From NCBI GenBank assembly GCA_017399405.1, contig JAFQCT010000010.1:62001-126000 (forward strand): a stretch of DNA of 64,000 nt. The letters run 5' to 3'. Every line of letters begins with the position of its first letter. Position 1 is the first letter of the stretch. The position numbers and the translations under genes were made by a program. Source of the DNA: Clostridia bacterium. Lineage in GTDB: Bacteria; Bacillota; Clostridia; Oscillospirales; Acutalibacteraceae. Below, piece by piece: positions 24,031-32,615 of this stretch. The notes below the pieces were generated by a model. The model saw only the letters and a list, made by a program, of their open reading frames with translations. It made no database searches and was not told where the DNA came from.

Positions 24031-25983
24031 TTACTCGAAACATTCAATTACATCTGAGCCTAATTTTACAAATGCTATAAACTCGTCAATCTCTGCCGTT
24101 ATTTCATAAGTACCTTTTGTATAAACCTTTTTATCCTTTGTGAGAATCCATTCTCCGTCAGGAATATACACGGTTTTTATTGTTTGTCCTTGTTCTACGA
24201 TTGGTGCGAAGATAATATCATCACCGAACATATACTGTGTTTCAAGTGTGTAGCACATTTCATCATCAGGATACTCAAAAAACATTGGTCTCATTACGGG
24301 ATAACCTTTTTTACTTGCAATATCCATTTGATTTTGAATGTATGGTCTTAGCTTTTCACGAATGAAAATCAGATTTTTAAGAATTTCAAAATTTTCTTCA
24401 CCAAAGCTCCAAATTTCGTTAGGGTCGCCACTTGGCTCTTTAAGTCCCGGAGTTGGCTCGAAATGACGATTTCGTGAGCCGTGAAGTCGCATAATGGGGC
24501 TGAAAAGTCCAAACTGGAACCAACGGACAATAAGCTCTTTAAAGTAATCACTTGTAATATCGGCACCGTAAAAACCGCCAATATCAGTATTCCACCAAGG
24601 GATTCCGCACATTGCCATATTAAGCCCTGCTTTAACCTGACAAGCGAGGCTTTCAAATGTAGATTCAATATCACCCGACCACACAAGAGAACCAAATTTC
24701 TGGCTACCTAAATATGCACAACGAGTAAGAGTGATTATGTCATCTCTGCCAATGGATTTAAAGCCGTCATATGCCATTTTTGAGTAGTAATATGGGTACA
24801 AAAGTGCCACCATATCGGCTCTGCCTTTATACCAGATAAGGTTATCAAAATGTTCGGGGTGGATTTCAGGCTCTGCCTCGTCAAACCAAAGAGCATCTAC
24901 ACCATTATCAATGTAATTTTCTTTGAGTTTGCTCCACACATAGTCTCTTGTAGCGGGGTTTGTAACATCAATTTCACCTTGCCAACCATAAAAATCAAAA
25001 ACTCTGTCCGCTCCACGAGCAGTACGCATAAGCATATTGTTACTTCTCATATAGTGGTAGTTTTCACTGTGCTCATTTATTGTGGGCCACATAGACACAA
25101 TGAGTTTTGTGTTCATACTGTGAAGCTCGTCTGCCATTTCTTTTACATTCGGCCAATATTTTGGGTCAAATTTATAGTCCCCTTGCTCTGTCCAATGAAA
25201 ATAGTCAGCAATAATTGCAGAAAGTGGTATGCCTAACTCCTTATATTTCCGAGCAACAGAAAGCAATTCTTCCTGAGTTTCATAACGGAGTCTGCTCTGC
25301 CAGAAACCTGTTGCCCATTCAGGCATTTTGGGAGCGTAGCCTGTCAAATCGGAAAGTGTGGTGCAGACTTCTTTAGGTGTTCCTGCCATAACAACAAAGT
25401 CCATAAATTTACAACAATCACAGCTCCAGCGGGTACGGTTGTTTGAAAGCTCACAAAGTCCTGTTGATGGGTTATTCCACAAAAATCCGTAACCTAATGA
25501 AGAATACACATAAGGGATTGTGCATTTTGCATTCACATTACGAATATCAATTGAGGAGCCTTTAAGGTCAAATTCATTGTCCCAACTATGACCAAGACCG
25601 AAGAAATGCTCGTTTTTATTTGGCTCAAATGTTACTCGTGCAGACCAAAGTCCACTACCCTTGTTATCAAAATGACGGAAATTGCTATTGAATGTGAGTT
25701 CAGGTTTTTCTTCAAGGATTTTCTTTTCATTCACAAAGAAAGTGAGCTTTCCATTACCCTCAAGTTTAACTTTTAATGTGCCACAAGTAAGGGTTACATA
25801 ATGCTCAAACTCCTCGATTTTCGCATCTGCCTTTTGTGGCATAAGAGTATAGTTTTCATCAATTACCTGACAATCAGGAAAAGATTGAAAACGAATTGCA
25901 TTCTTGCCACAGGGAGTGATGCGTATAAGCTCTGTATATCGCATTAATAACAGCTCGTTGTTGTTTATAACAAGATTATCCAT
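24031..25983 (-). CDS. Glycoside hydrolase family 31 (alpha-glucosidase/alpha-xylosidase)
   Basis: A 650-residue cytoplasmic GH31 enzyme. The nucleophile region DALWFDEAEPE is near residue 366 and the acid/base SGDIEST near residue 435; WWNTDIGGF and RPMFFEYPDD are standard GH31 blocks. The wording of the active site (WFDEAEP) is nearer to alpha-xylosidase and related subfamilies than to classical maltases, but substrate cannot be fixed from motifs. Together with the GH43-like protein it suggests breakdown of xylose- or arabinose-decorated oligosaccharides. Confidence 0.9.
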   Translation of the reverse strand: MDNLVINNNELLLMRYTELIRITPCGKNAIRFQSFPDCQVIDENYTLMPQKADAKIEEFEHYVTLTCGTLKVKLEGNGKLTFFVNEKKILEEKPELTFNSNFRHFDNKGSGLWSARVTFEPNKNEHFFGLGHSWDNEFDLKGSSIDIRNVNAKCTIPYVYSSLGYGFLWNNPSTGLCELSNNRTRWSCDCCKFMDFVVMAGTPKEVCTTLSDLTGYAPKMPEWATGFWQSRLRYETQEELLSVARKYKELGIPLSAIIADYFHWTEQGDYKFDPKYWPNVKEMADELHSMNTKLIVSMWPTINEHSENYHYMRSNNMLMRTARGADRVFDFYGWQGEIDVTNPATRDYVWSKLKENYIDNGVDALWFDEAEPEIHPEHFDNLIWYKGRADMVALLYPYYYSKMAYDGFKSIGRDDIITLTRCAYLGSQKFGSLVWSGDIESTFESLACQVKAGLNMAMCGIPWWNTDIGGFYGADITSDYFKELIVRWFQFGLFSPIMRLHGSRNRHFEPTPGLKEPSGDPNEIWSFGEENFEILKNLIFIREKLRPYIQNQMDIASKKGYPVMRPMFFEYPDDEMCYTLETQYMFGDDIIFAPIVEQGQTIKTVYIPDGEWILTKDKKVYTKGTYEITAEIDEFIAFVKLGSDVIECFE

Positions 25984-25996
25984 TGAATCATCTCCG

Positions 25997-26048
25997 CAAA
26001 TTCTTATTTATCAAACCAATTATACCACCCATACCAAGAGAAGTGCAA
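25997..26048 (-). promoter_or_regulatory. Promoter and leader of the GH31 gene
   Basis: TTGCAC (26043-26048), 18 bases, GGTGG-TATAAT (26019-26024), then TAAATAAGAATTTG in the leader and CGGAGATG before the ATG. The upstream hairpin is degenerate here compared with the other modules of this type. Confidence 0.6.
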
Positions 26049-26090
26049 TAGTTTTTAGTGTTGTTGCAGGTTGTCATGGGTGGTGATTTT

Positions 26091-26195
26091 TATACTCCGT
26101 ACACCTTTTATTTATACTCCGTAAACGATTACCCGTACTCCGTGTAACGATTATAAACTCCGAGTAACGATTACTATACCCCGAGTAACGATTAC
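26091..26195. repeat. Five degenerate 21-bp direct repeats
   Basis: The core ACTCCG recurs at 26094, 26116, 26137 and 26157, with ACCCCG at 26178, spaced 20-22 bases. The last four units follow ACTCCGAGTAACGATTA. The array sits 70 bases upstream of the GH31 promoter. Confidence 0.8.
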
Positions 26196-26221
26196 AATTT
26201 CACCGGTGGTCTTAAAAATGC

Positions 26222-26317
26222 AAAAAGCACTCATTTTCAGAGTGCTTTAAGGTACAAAAAAGACCGAAACCCCTATATTTCAAGGGATTTCGGTTGTATT
26301 ACCTAAGTTGTACTTAG
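26222..26317 (-). terminator. Tandem hairpins, intrinsic terminators
   Basis: Three inverted repeats follow each other: AAAGCACTC/GAGTGCTTT (26222-26246), ACCGAAACCCCT/AGGGATTTCGGT (26264-26294) and ACCTAAGT/ACTTAGGT (26301-26318). On the minus strand the middle one ends in six T and would terminate the oxidoreductase operon. Confidence 0.7.
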
Positions 26318-26318
26318 G

Positions 26319-26342
26319 TGGTGGTCGTGACAGGAGTCAAAA
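26319..26342 (-). pseudogene. 3' end of a tRNA-Val-like gene
   Basis: On the minus strand TTTGACT (T loop) is followed by CCTGT, the acceptor strand CACGACC, discriminator A and CCA. This is the 3' quarter of a tRNA whose 5' acceptor would read GGTCGTG, as in some clostridial tRNA-Val. The rest of the tRNA is missing and the T loop has T for the conserved C56. It is best read as an old integration scar. Confidence 0.5.
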
Positions 26343-26357
26343 TATAGATTCAACTCA

Positions 26358-27527
26358 CTAATTGATTCTTACAACAAGGTCGCTTTCGGGGTAGCAACAG
26401 CAAGGGTGTATAAAATTGAACTGCATATCTGCTATACGACGCTTATCTTCGCCCTCGGGGATATAAACCTTACCGCTAACAAGTTTACTTCTGCAAAAAC
26501 CACATTCGCCTGTATGACACCTTGCAGGGACTTCTATGCCTGCTCGTTCAAATGCACAAAGCACAGTTTCGTTACTGCTTGCTTTAATTACTGTTTCATT
26601 TCCACGGTTAATAACTGTGATGTTGTATTCGTTTGGCTCTTCATCAACTTTTTTACCGGAAGAGAAAACTTCAAATCGAATATATTTTCTTTCTATCTGG
26701 AGTTTTGGAAGTTCTGTTTCAAGGAATTTATACATACCACCGGGTCCACAAACAAAAACGCTGTAAATTTCATCCGGGGCATATTTCTTTATAATGTCTG
26801 CACCTACAAAGCCTTTTTCATAGCCATCTTCATCGCTATGGCTTAGCACATAAACTACATTGATTTTCTCATTTCTCTCAGAAAGTGAGTCAAGTTCTGA
26901 TTTGAAAAGGATTTCATCAGATGTTCTGCAACCATAAAGTAAAGTAAGGGTGCAATCCTCATCACCTTGGTCTATTGCTCTCGCAAGAGATAAGAAAGGA
27001 GTAATACCACTACCGCCTGCAATAGCGACGATATTTTGGGCATCTCTTAATGGACAATATGTCATATTACCCTCAGGGGCATAAGCGATAACTTCATCGC
27101 CCACATTCCAGTTGTCGAGAATATAATCAGAAACAAAGCCATCAGCAATACGCTTAACTGTAATCTGATATTCACCATTTAATGCACTTGCAGGGGAGGA
27201 GGCAATTGAATATGAACGAGTAACAACTGAGTTGCCGATTTCAAGCTTAAAGGTAAGGTATTGACCTGCTTTGAAATATGCAAGTTCGGTGTCACTTTTG
27301 AAATAATAGCTTTTTGCAATATTTCCATGCTCTTCAATTCTGCTGATTACGAGCTTTTGCTCTTTAGGATGAAGACTTTTTGCAACCTTGTTCACGCCAA
27401 AGTCATCAGAACGAGTTGGTAAAACTGCTGGGGCACTATCAATAAACTGTTTTCTCTCTGTTAAAAACTTTATAGTATTCACACTATCCTTGAAAGTGCC
27501 ATTTACAGAAAACTTTTTCTTGCTCAT
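26358..27527 (-). CDS. Flavin reductase with C-terminal 2Fe-2S ferredoxin domain
   Basis: A 389-residue electron-transfer protein: about 60 N-terminal residues of unclear role, an FAD-binding beta-barrel (TRSYSIASSP near 110), an NAD(P)H-binding domain (CGPGGMY near 255) and a plant-type 2Fe-2S domain with CHTGECGFC and a final Cys in HPCCC. It resembles the reductase components of oxygenases and flavohaemoprotein-like reductases. Its ATG directly follows the stop of the CrtI-like oxidoreductase gene and the GGAGG lies inside that gene, so they are coupled and probably form one electron-transfer unit. Confidence 0.88.
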   Translation of the reverse strand: MSKKKFSVNGTFKDSVNTIKFLTERKQFIDSAPAVLPTRSDDFGVNKVAKSLHPKEQKLVISRIEEHGNIAKSYYFKSDTELAYFKAGQYLTFKLEIGNSVVTRSYSIASSPASALNGEYQITVKRIADGFVSDYILDNWNVGDEVIAYAPEGNMTYCPLRDAQNIVAIAGGSGITPFLSLARAIDQGDEDCTLTLLYGCRTSDEILFKSELDSLSERNEKINVVYVLSHSDEDGYEKGFVGADIIKKYAPDEIYSVFVCGPGGMYKFLETELPKLQIERKYIRFEVFSSGKKVDEEPNEYNITVINRGNETVIKASSNETVLCAFERAGIEVPARCHTGECGFCRSKLVSGKVYIPEGEDKRRIADMQFNFIHPCCCYPESDLVVRIN

Positions 27528-29072
27528 TTACTTTACCTCCTTTTCCATAGCGAGTATTGCTTTCTTTGCTGCCATATCGCCGGTTGTATAGCTTGGAGAA
27601 TAACCCATATGTCTTGTAGTATAGCCACCTGCAAAGTAAAGTCCCGGTATACCTTTATCTATCAAATCAAAAACGATTCTTTTAACAATACCGTCTTCCT
27701 TACTTGCTTCATAACCATAGATAGTTCCCGCAGGAGCATCTGTATAACGAGCATAGGTCATTGGTGTTGCAATTTCAATTTCTTCTATATAATCTTTAAT
27801 TTTAACACCTGTTGCTTTTTCAAAATTATCTATCATTTTTTCTGCAAAGGCATGCTTTGTTTTATGGTAATCCTTAACAGAAACCTTGCTCCATTCGTCG
27901 CCTGCAAAAATAGAGGTCATATAAAGAATGCTTGTACCTTCTGGTGAGCAATCGTCAAATGCTCTGTTAAGACAAACTGTTGCCTGAACATCATTTGTCT
28001 CAAGATTTTTACTGAGTTCGTAGCATTTTCTGTTGTCGTTTGTAGGATAAATGAAATAAGTGTGGTTGTTAAGTCCCAACTCATCTGCAGAACGGTTAAG
28101 TCCCAAGAATACTGCAAAGCCTTTTGCACTCAAAGTCTTAGCATTTACTTCCTTTTTAAGTTTTTCAGGAATAGAATTTTCATCTATAAGTTTTGTAAAT
28201 GCATTATACGGTGAAGCGTTACAAATAACCACTTTAGCATTTATTTGAGTACCATCATCAAGTACAACACCTGTTGCTACGCCATTTTCAACATTTATTT
28301 TCTTAACGCTTGTGTTAAACCAAGCCTCACCGCCATTTTCAGTAAATGCCTCAAGCAAAGCAGTGCTTATCTGATGGCTTCTGCCTCTTGGAATAACAGC
28401 ACCATCAATAATATATGAGTGGAGCATTGTGAAATAGTGAATAGCATTAAGTTCGTCAGTAGGTTGACCAAGATAACACCAATATCCGTTAAGTATGTCC
28501 CTTGTTTTTTGACTTGCACCGAATGATTTGAGCACTTCGTCAACAGAATAGTTTGCAACTTTAAGAAAATCTGTATGTTCAGAAAAGATTTCTTTAATCA
28601 TTGAGGGCTTGAAATCTTCAATGTTACTTACGAAGTCAAGAGTTTTTTCAATGCTTTCAATAAGGTCAAAAATCTTTGTAACTACAGTTGCAGAACCCGG
28701 GTCATATTCCTCAAGTTTGTTTATAAAGGCATCTTTACCCAAAGGCATTAAATAGTCGCACTTTTCGTTTTCATCCAATGTGAGCAATCTGTATGCTTCA
28801 TCAAGTGCAACCCACTCCATTTTATCTGCTGCACCGACTTCTTGGAAAATCTTCAACAATGGTGATTTTCCTGTAATTGAGCCGATACCACAAAGCTCAT
28901 GAAGAGATGCCTCAAATTCAAATCTGCCTCTTACAAAGCTTGTAGCAAATCCACCAGGTAAATTATGACGCTCAATAAGTAGCGTCTTTTTTCCCTCTTT
29001 GGCAAGACGAGCTGATGCTACAAGTCCACCGTTACCTGCACCGATAACAACTGCATCATAGTTTTTTACCAT
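27528..29072 (-). CDS. CrtI-like FAD-dependent oxidoreductase (phytoene desaturase family)
   Basis: A 514-residue protein with the dinucleotide-binding N-terminus DAVVIGAGNGGLVASARLA and GGFATS, and the C-terminal FAD block GLYFAGGYTTRHMGYSPSYTTG. This is the amine-oxidase/phytoene-desaturase-like family that includes carotenoid desaturases and retinol saturases. No phytoene synthase or prenyl transferase is in the window, so carotenoid synthesis is unlikely; in anaerobes these proteins are often of unknown substrate. ATG 29072 is used because it is near a GAAGTGG site; a TTG at 29105 is less likely. Confidence 0.82.
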   Translation of the reverse strand: MVKNYDAVVIGAGNGGLVASARLAKEGKKTLLIERHNLPGGFATSFVRGRFEFEASLHELCGIGSITGKSPLLKIFQEVGAADKMEWVALDEAYRLLTLDENEKCDYLMPLGKDAFINKLEEYDPGSATVVTKIFDLIESIEKTLDFVSNIEDFKPSMIKEIFSEHTDFLKVANYSVDEVLKSFGASQKTRDILNGYWCYLGQPTDELNAIHYFTMLHSYIIDGAVIPRGRSHQISTALLEAFTENGGEAWFNTSVKKINVENGVATGVVLDDGTQINAKVVICNASPYNAFTKLIDENSIPEKLKKEVNAKTLSAKGFAVFLGLNRSADELGLNNHTYFIYPTNDNRKCYELSKNLETNDVQATVCLNRAFDDCSPEGTSILYMTSIFAGDEWSKVSVKDYHKTKHAFAEKMIDNFEKATGVKIKDYIEEIEIATPMTYARYTDAPAGTIYGYEASKEDGIVKRIVFDLIDKGIPGLYFAGGYTTRHMGYSPSYTTGDMAAKKAILAMEKEVK

Positions 29073-29111
29073 ATTTCCACTTCTTTCATAATAGTAATTG
29101 AACATAAAAAA

Positions 29112-29203
29112 ATTATACCACTCGCAAAGAAAAAAGCAACAGTTTTTAAGATGTTGATTTTTATTGTTTGGGTGGTATAATTATTTTAACAAATAAGGAT
29201 TTG
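29112..29203. promoter_or_regulatory. Divergent promoters around a shared hairpin
   Basis: Rightward: TTGATT (29154), 16 bases, GGTGG-TATAAT (29176), then CAAATAAGGATTTG (29190-29203) and ACGGAG before the nitroreductase gene. Leftward: TTGCTT (29134-29139), 16 bases, TATAAT (29112-29117) for the CrtI-like gene. The -35 boxes lie in the arms of an imperfect AAGCAACAG hairpin. Confidence 0.7.
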
Positions 29204-29216
29204 ACGGAGAGTATAT

Positions 29217-29966
29217 ATGGATTATTATAAGCAAATTTTCAAACGCAAATCATTTCATATTTTCAAAGATACGGATACACTTACGGGTGATGAAATCAAA
29301 AAATTAAAAGATTTTATTAAAACCGTAAAACCGCTCAATGGTGAAATTAAGACAGAAATTTGCATTGTGCCCGAAACTGAAACCACCTGCAAGCGTGGTG
29401 GACAATACTGCATTTTGTTTTACAGCGAAACAAAGGATGAATATTTGCGAAATATCGGGTATATGGGCGAACAGATAGATTTGTATCTTGCATCACAGGA
29501 TATTGGGGCTTTGTGGTTTGGTATCGGTAAACCAAAAAATATGCAAGTGAACGGTCTTGATTATGTTATTATGATTTCCATTGCCAAAATGCCCGTAGAC
29601 AAGTTCCGAAAGGATATGTTCAAGTCAAAAAGAAAGCCTTTGAGTGAAATATGGAATGGTAATACATTAGGAATTGCAGAGATTGTTCGTTTCACACCAA
29701 GTGCTTGTAATACACAACCGTGGATTGTTGAAAATTCTGGTTGCGATTTAACGGTATACCGATTTAAGAAACCTGGCAAAAGAGGTATCATGCCTGCTGA
29801 TAAGGTTCGGTATTACAATAAGATTGATATGGGGATTTTTCTTTTTATGCTCGAAACTTGTCTGGAACACGAAAATTATAAATATGATAGAACCTTGTTT
29901 GCTGATACATCAGATGATAGTATCGAGCAAACTCTAATCGCAAAATATAACCATTTAAGTAAGTAA
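29217..29966 (+). CDS. Nitroreductase-like flavoprotein
   Basis: A 249-residue protein resembling the nitroreductase fold subfamily TM1586: the N-terminal half has KQIFKRKSFHIF and a GYMGEQIDLYLASQDIGALWFGIGKP block, the second half has EIVRFTPSACNTQPWIVE, the usual FMN-contact segment (SACNTQPW). Such proteins reduce nitro- or quinone-like compounds with NAD(P)H; the true substrate is unknown. It is divergent from the CrtI-like/reductase pair and shares the intergenic promoter hairpin with it. Confidence 0.78.
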   Translation: MDYYKQIFKRKSFHIFKDTDTLTGDEIKKLKDFIKTVKPLNGEIKTEICIVPETETTCKRGGQYCILFYSETKDEYLRNIGYMGEQIDLYLASQDIGALWFGIGKPKNMQVNGLDYVIMISIAKMPVDKFRKDMFKSKRKPLSEIWNGNTLGIAEIVRFTPSACNTQPWIVENSGCDLTVYRFKKPGKRGIMPADKVRYYNKIDMGIFLFMLETCLEHENYKYDRTLFADTSDDSIEQTLIAKYNHLSK

Positions 29967-29996
29967 TCAAATTCCATTTTATAGAAAGGAATAGTT

Positions 29997-30395
29997 ATGA
30001 AAATCAAAGGACTTTTAATTATGCTTATAATTTCATTAACACTTTTTAGTTTAACTGCTTGTGGTGATAACGAAACACCAACTCCACAATACGAGCAAAT
30101 CACAGCAGAACAAGCAAAAGAACTTATGGATACCAAGACAGATTATATTATTCTCGATGCTCGTACCCAAGAAGAATTTGACGAAGGACACATTGACGGT
30201 GCAATCTTAATTCCTGAATACGAAGTATCAACCCGTGCAGAAAAAGAGTTGCTCGATAAAGATGGGCTTATTCTTGTGTATTGTCGAAGTGGTCGCCGAA
30301 GCAAAATCGCAGCTCAGGCCCTTGTGGATTTAGGATACACCAATGTTAAAGAATTCGGTGGTATCATAGATTGGCAATATGAAATCGTAAAATAA
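29997..30395 (+). CDS. Rhodanese-domain lipoprotein
   Basis: A 132-residue exported protein. The N-terminus is a lipoprotein signal with lipobox LTAC (Cys22). The remainder is a single rhodanese domain: IILDARTQEEFDEGHIDGAI and active-site loop VYCRSGRRS, containing the catalytic Cys. It would transfer sulfur or sense thiols outside the membrane. AGAAAGGA precedes the ATG, 30 bases after the nitroreductase stop, so the two may be cotranscribed. Confidence 0.9.
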   Translation: MKIKGLLIMLIISLTLFSLTACGDNETPTPQYEQITAEQAKELMDTKTDYIILDARTQEEFDEGHIDGAILIPEYEVSTRAEKELLDKDGLILVYCRSGRRSKIAAQALVDLGYTNVKEFGGIIDWQYEIVK

Positions 30396-30402
30396 ACCGA
30401 AT

Positions 30403-30433
30403 GCCTTGAAAGTCTGCAACTCTCAAGGCTTAA
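30403..30433 (+). terminator. Probable terminator hairpin
   Basis: GCCTTGA with an inner AGT/ACT extension pairs with TCAAGGC. The following TTAATATG has few T, so termination may be weak. Confidence 0.45.
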
Positions 30434-30476
30434 TATGTTTATTATCTCATAATCCCCAAGATAGAATTATTTCATA

Positions 30477-30504
30477 TTGAGATTGTTATTTTTTATGATA
30501 TAAT
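30477..30504 (+). promoter_or_regulatory. Promoter of the CPBP protease gene
   Basis: TTGAGA (30477-30482), 16 bases, TATAAT (30499-30504), followed 26 bases later by GGTGAG and the start. Confidence 0.6.
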
Positions 30505-30536
30505 AAATTTACAAATTAAACTTTGGTGAGATGTTT

Positions 30537-31238
30537 ATGAAAAAGTTTTTTGAAAAGCACGAGACTTTCGTGTGTATATTACTCATTGTGCTATACATAG
30601 TTATAAACTCGTTCTGCTTGCAGAGTTTCGGGGTAGAGGACTATCGTAGCACCATTATCAATACAATCTTCTCACTTGGATTGATTGCATTGATGATTGC
30701 CCTTAAACAGACAAAATACTATGGCTTAACAAAAGTAACCGATGCAAAAAAATACTTGTATTTCATACCGTTAGCGTTGATTATATCGGTTAATGTATGG
30801 AACGGAATCAACATAAATAATACATATAGCGAGATTGTTTTTCACATTCTCACAATGTTCAATATCGGTTTTATTGAAGAGGTTATCTTTCGTGGATTTC
30901 TATTCAAAATGATGGCGAAAGATAATGTGAAACTTGCAATCGCAGTTAGTTCAATTACATTTGGAATCGGTCATATTGTCAATCTACTGAATGGTGCAGA
31001 TTTAGTACCAACCCTTATGCAAATTGGCTATGCTACTGCAATCGGCTATCTTTTTGTAGTCATATTCTATAAGAGTAAATCCCTTATTCCTTGCATAGTT
31101 GCACACTCACTTAACAATGCACTTTCAATATTCAATGTGGATAATAATGTGTCGCTGTATGTGGCACCAATTTTCTTAATGATTGTACCTGTAATATACG
31201 CAATCTATATCAATAAAACAGTAAAAGCAGAAACATAA
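30537..31238 (+). CDS. CPBP family intramembrane glutamic protease
   Basis: A 233-residue membrane protein with six to seven helices. The CPBP/CAAX protease motifs are present: EEVIFRGFLF (Glu-Glu-x3-Arg), FGIGHIVN (His) and the closing HSLNN. Members process or degrade membrane-embedded peptides and, in Firmicutes, often give immunity to bacteriocins. ATG 30537 is preferred to 30531 because GGTGAG ends directly before 30531, leaving too little space. Confidence 0.88.
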   Translation: MKKFFEKHETFVCILLIVLYIVINSFCLQSFGVEDYRSTIINTIFSLGLIALMIALKQTKYYGLTKVTDAKKYLYFIPLALIISVNVWNGININNTYSEIVFHILTMFNIGFIEEVIFRGFLFKMMAKDNVKLAIAVSSITFGIGHIVNLLNGADLVPTLMQIGYATAIGYLFVVIFYKSKSLIPCIVAHSLNNALSIFNVDNNVSLYVAPIFLMIVPVIYAIYINKTVKAET

Positions 31239-31254
31239 AATTGGAGATGGGACA

Positions 31255-32505
31255 ATGAAAAAACGAATTATAATAATTTCATTGGCATTGGTGATTGTTA
31301 TGGCATTAGGATATTTATCACTTTCAATAAGACCTGAGTATAGTGGGGTAAATTATAATCCTGCAAAAAGTCAGAATGAAACGGATAAAACAATTAAATT
31401 TGATGCAAAGGGAAAATTGAAAATTTTACATATTACTGACACTCATCTTGAACTTAATCATAATTTTGACCCAACAATCTGGTTAGTTGAGAGAGCTTGT
31501 GACACTGAAAAACCTGATATTGTTATGATAACAGGTGACAATGTGGTGAACTGCGACGATGCAGAAGAGACAAAGAAAGTGATAAATGCATTGATGAATA
31601 TTTTTGATGAGAGAAATATTCCTGTTGCAGTAACCTTTGGTAATCACGATTCAGAGCAGGGTGCAATGTCACGCGAAGAACTTATGGCATATTACAACAC
31701 ATTCTCTTGTTCAGTTTCAGTTGACGATGGTGAAGCACTTTCAGGTTGTGGTACATATAATATTCCTGTGTATTCATCTAACGGTGAAAAAGTGAAATTC
31801 AACCTTTGGGTATTCGACTCAGGCGATTACGACGAAGAGGGAAGATACAGTTGCGTTAAACCTGACCAGATTGAGTGGTATAAACAAACATCTGATAAAC
31901 TAAAGGCAGAAAATAACGGCGAAGTAGTTAATTCCCTTGTTTTTCAGCATATAATTGTTGGCGAAATCTATGATGTGCTTCAAAAGTCAGATTCTTGGAA
32001 ACCGTATGCTTTCAAGCACCTATATAACAAAGAAGAATACTATATGTTCGACCCTGACCGTGTGAATTACGGTACAATAAGGGAATATCCTTGCCCAGGA
32101 TATGAAAACTACGGTCAGTTTGAGGCTATGGTAGAAAAGGGTGATGTACTTGCAATGTTTACAGGTCATGACCACACTAATGCCTTTGCAGTTGAGCATA
32201 AAGGAATTGATATTGTCAATTCATTAAGCACTCGTTACATAGGACTTTGTCATTCAACACAATGTGGTTATCGTGTAATTGAAATTGATGAAAATGACAC
32301 ATCAACCTACAAAACACGAGTAGCCCGTATATATGATATGTTTGATTCTGAAGTTGTAAAAGAAGAAAAGCAAAATGGTGACAAATTCACATATAAAGTG
32401 GCTCGTGAATTTGCAGTTAAAGGTAAAATTCAAAAAACTGCAAGTAACATTTACCGTAAAGTTGTAGAAACATTTACAGGCAGACAAGTAACTTATCCAG
32501 ATTAA
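31255..32505 (+). CDS. Membrane-anchored metallophosphoesterase
   Basis: A 416-residue protein with an N-terminal membrane anchor (residues 4-24) and a calcineurin-like phosphoesterase domain: ILHITDTHLELNHN, VMITGDNVV, TFGNHDSEQG and FTGHDHTNAF contain the dimetal ligands. The substrate is unknown; such enzymes hydrolyse phosphodiesters outside the cell. GGAGATGG lies before the ATG, 16 bases after the CPBP gene, so it may be transcribed with it. The following gene encodes a second, diverged copy. Confidence 0.88.
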   Translation: MKKRIIIISLALVIVMALGYLSLSIRPEYSGVNYNPAKSQNETDKTIKFDAKGKLKILHITDTHLELNHNFDPTIWLVERACDTEKPDIVMITGDNVVNCDDAEETKKVINALMNIFDERNIPVAVTFGNHDSEQGAMSREELMAYYNTFSCSVSVDDGEALSGCGTYNIPVYSSNGEKVKFNLWVFDSGDYDEEGRYSCVKPDQIEWYKQTSDKLKAENNGEVVNSLVFQHIIVGEIYDVLQKSDSWKPYAFKHLYNKEEYYMFDPDRVNYGTIREYPCPGYENYGQFEAMVEKGDVLAMFTGHDHTNAFAVEHKGIDIVNSLSTRYIGLCHSTQCGYRVIEIDENDTSTYKTRVARIYDMFDSEVVKEEKQNGDKFTYKVAREFAVKGKIQKTASNIYRKVVETFTGRQVTYPD

Positions 32506-32615
32506 GAAATCTTAAATCAACTGAAAAAATTATATTAGAAAAACAGGTGAAAACTATTTGCCAATGATGCAAATTATGGTATTATAATAGTGTAAATCGA
32601 AAGGAGTGTCGTTTT

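Noticed and set aside
26091-26195. Short regularly spaced repeats resembling a CRISPR array
   Set aside because: Units are about 17 bases with only 3-5 bases between them, degenerate, and without spacers or cas genes.
27528-29072. Carotenoid biosynthesis locus
   Set aside because: Only a CrtI-like enzyme is present; no phytoene synthase or other isoprenoid genes are in the window.
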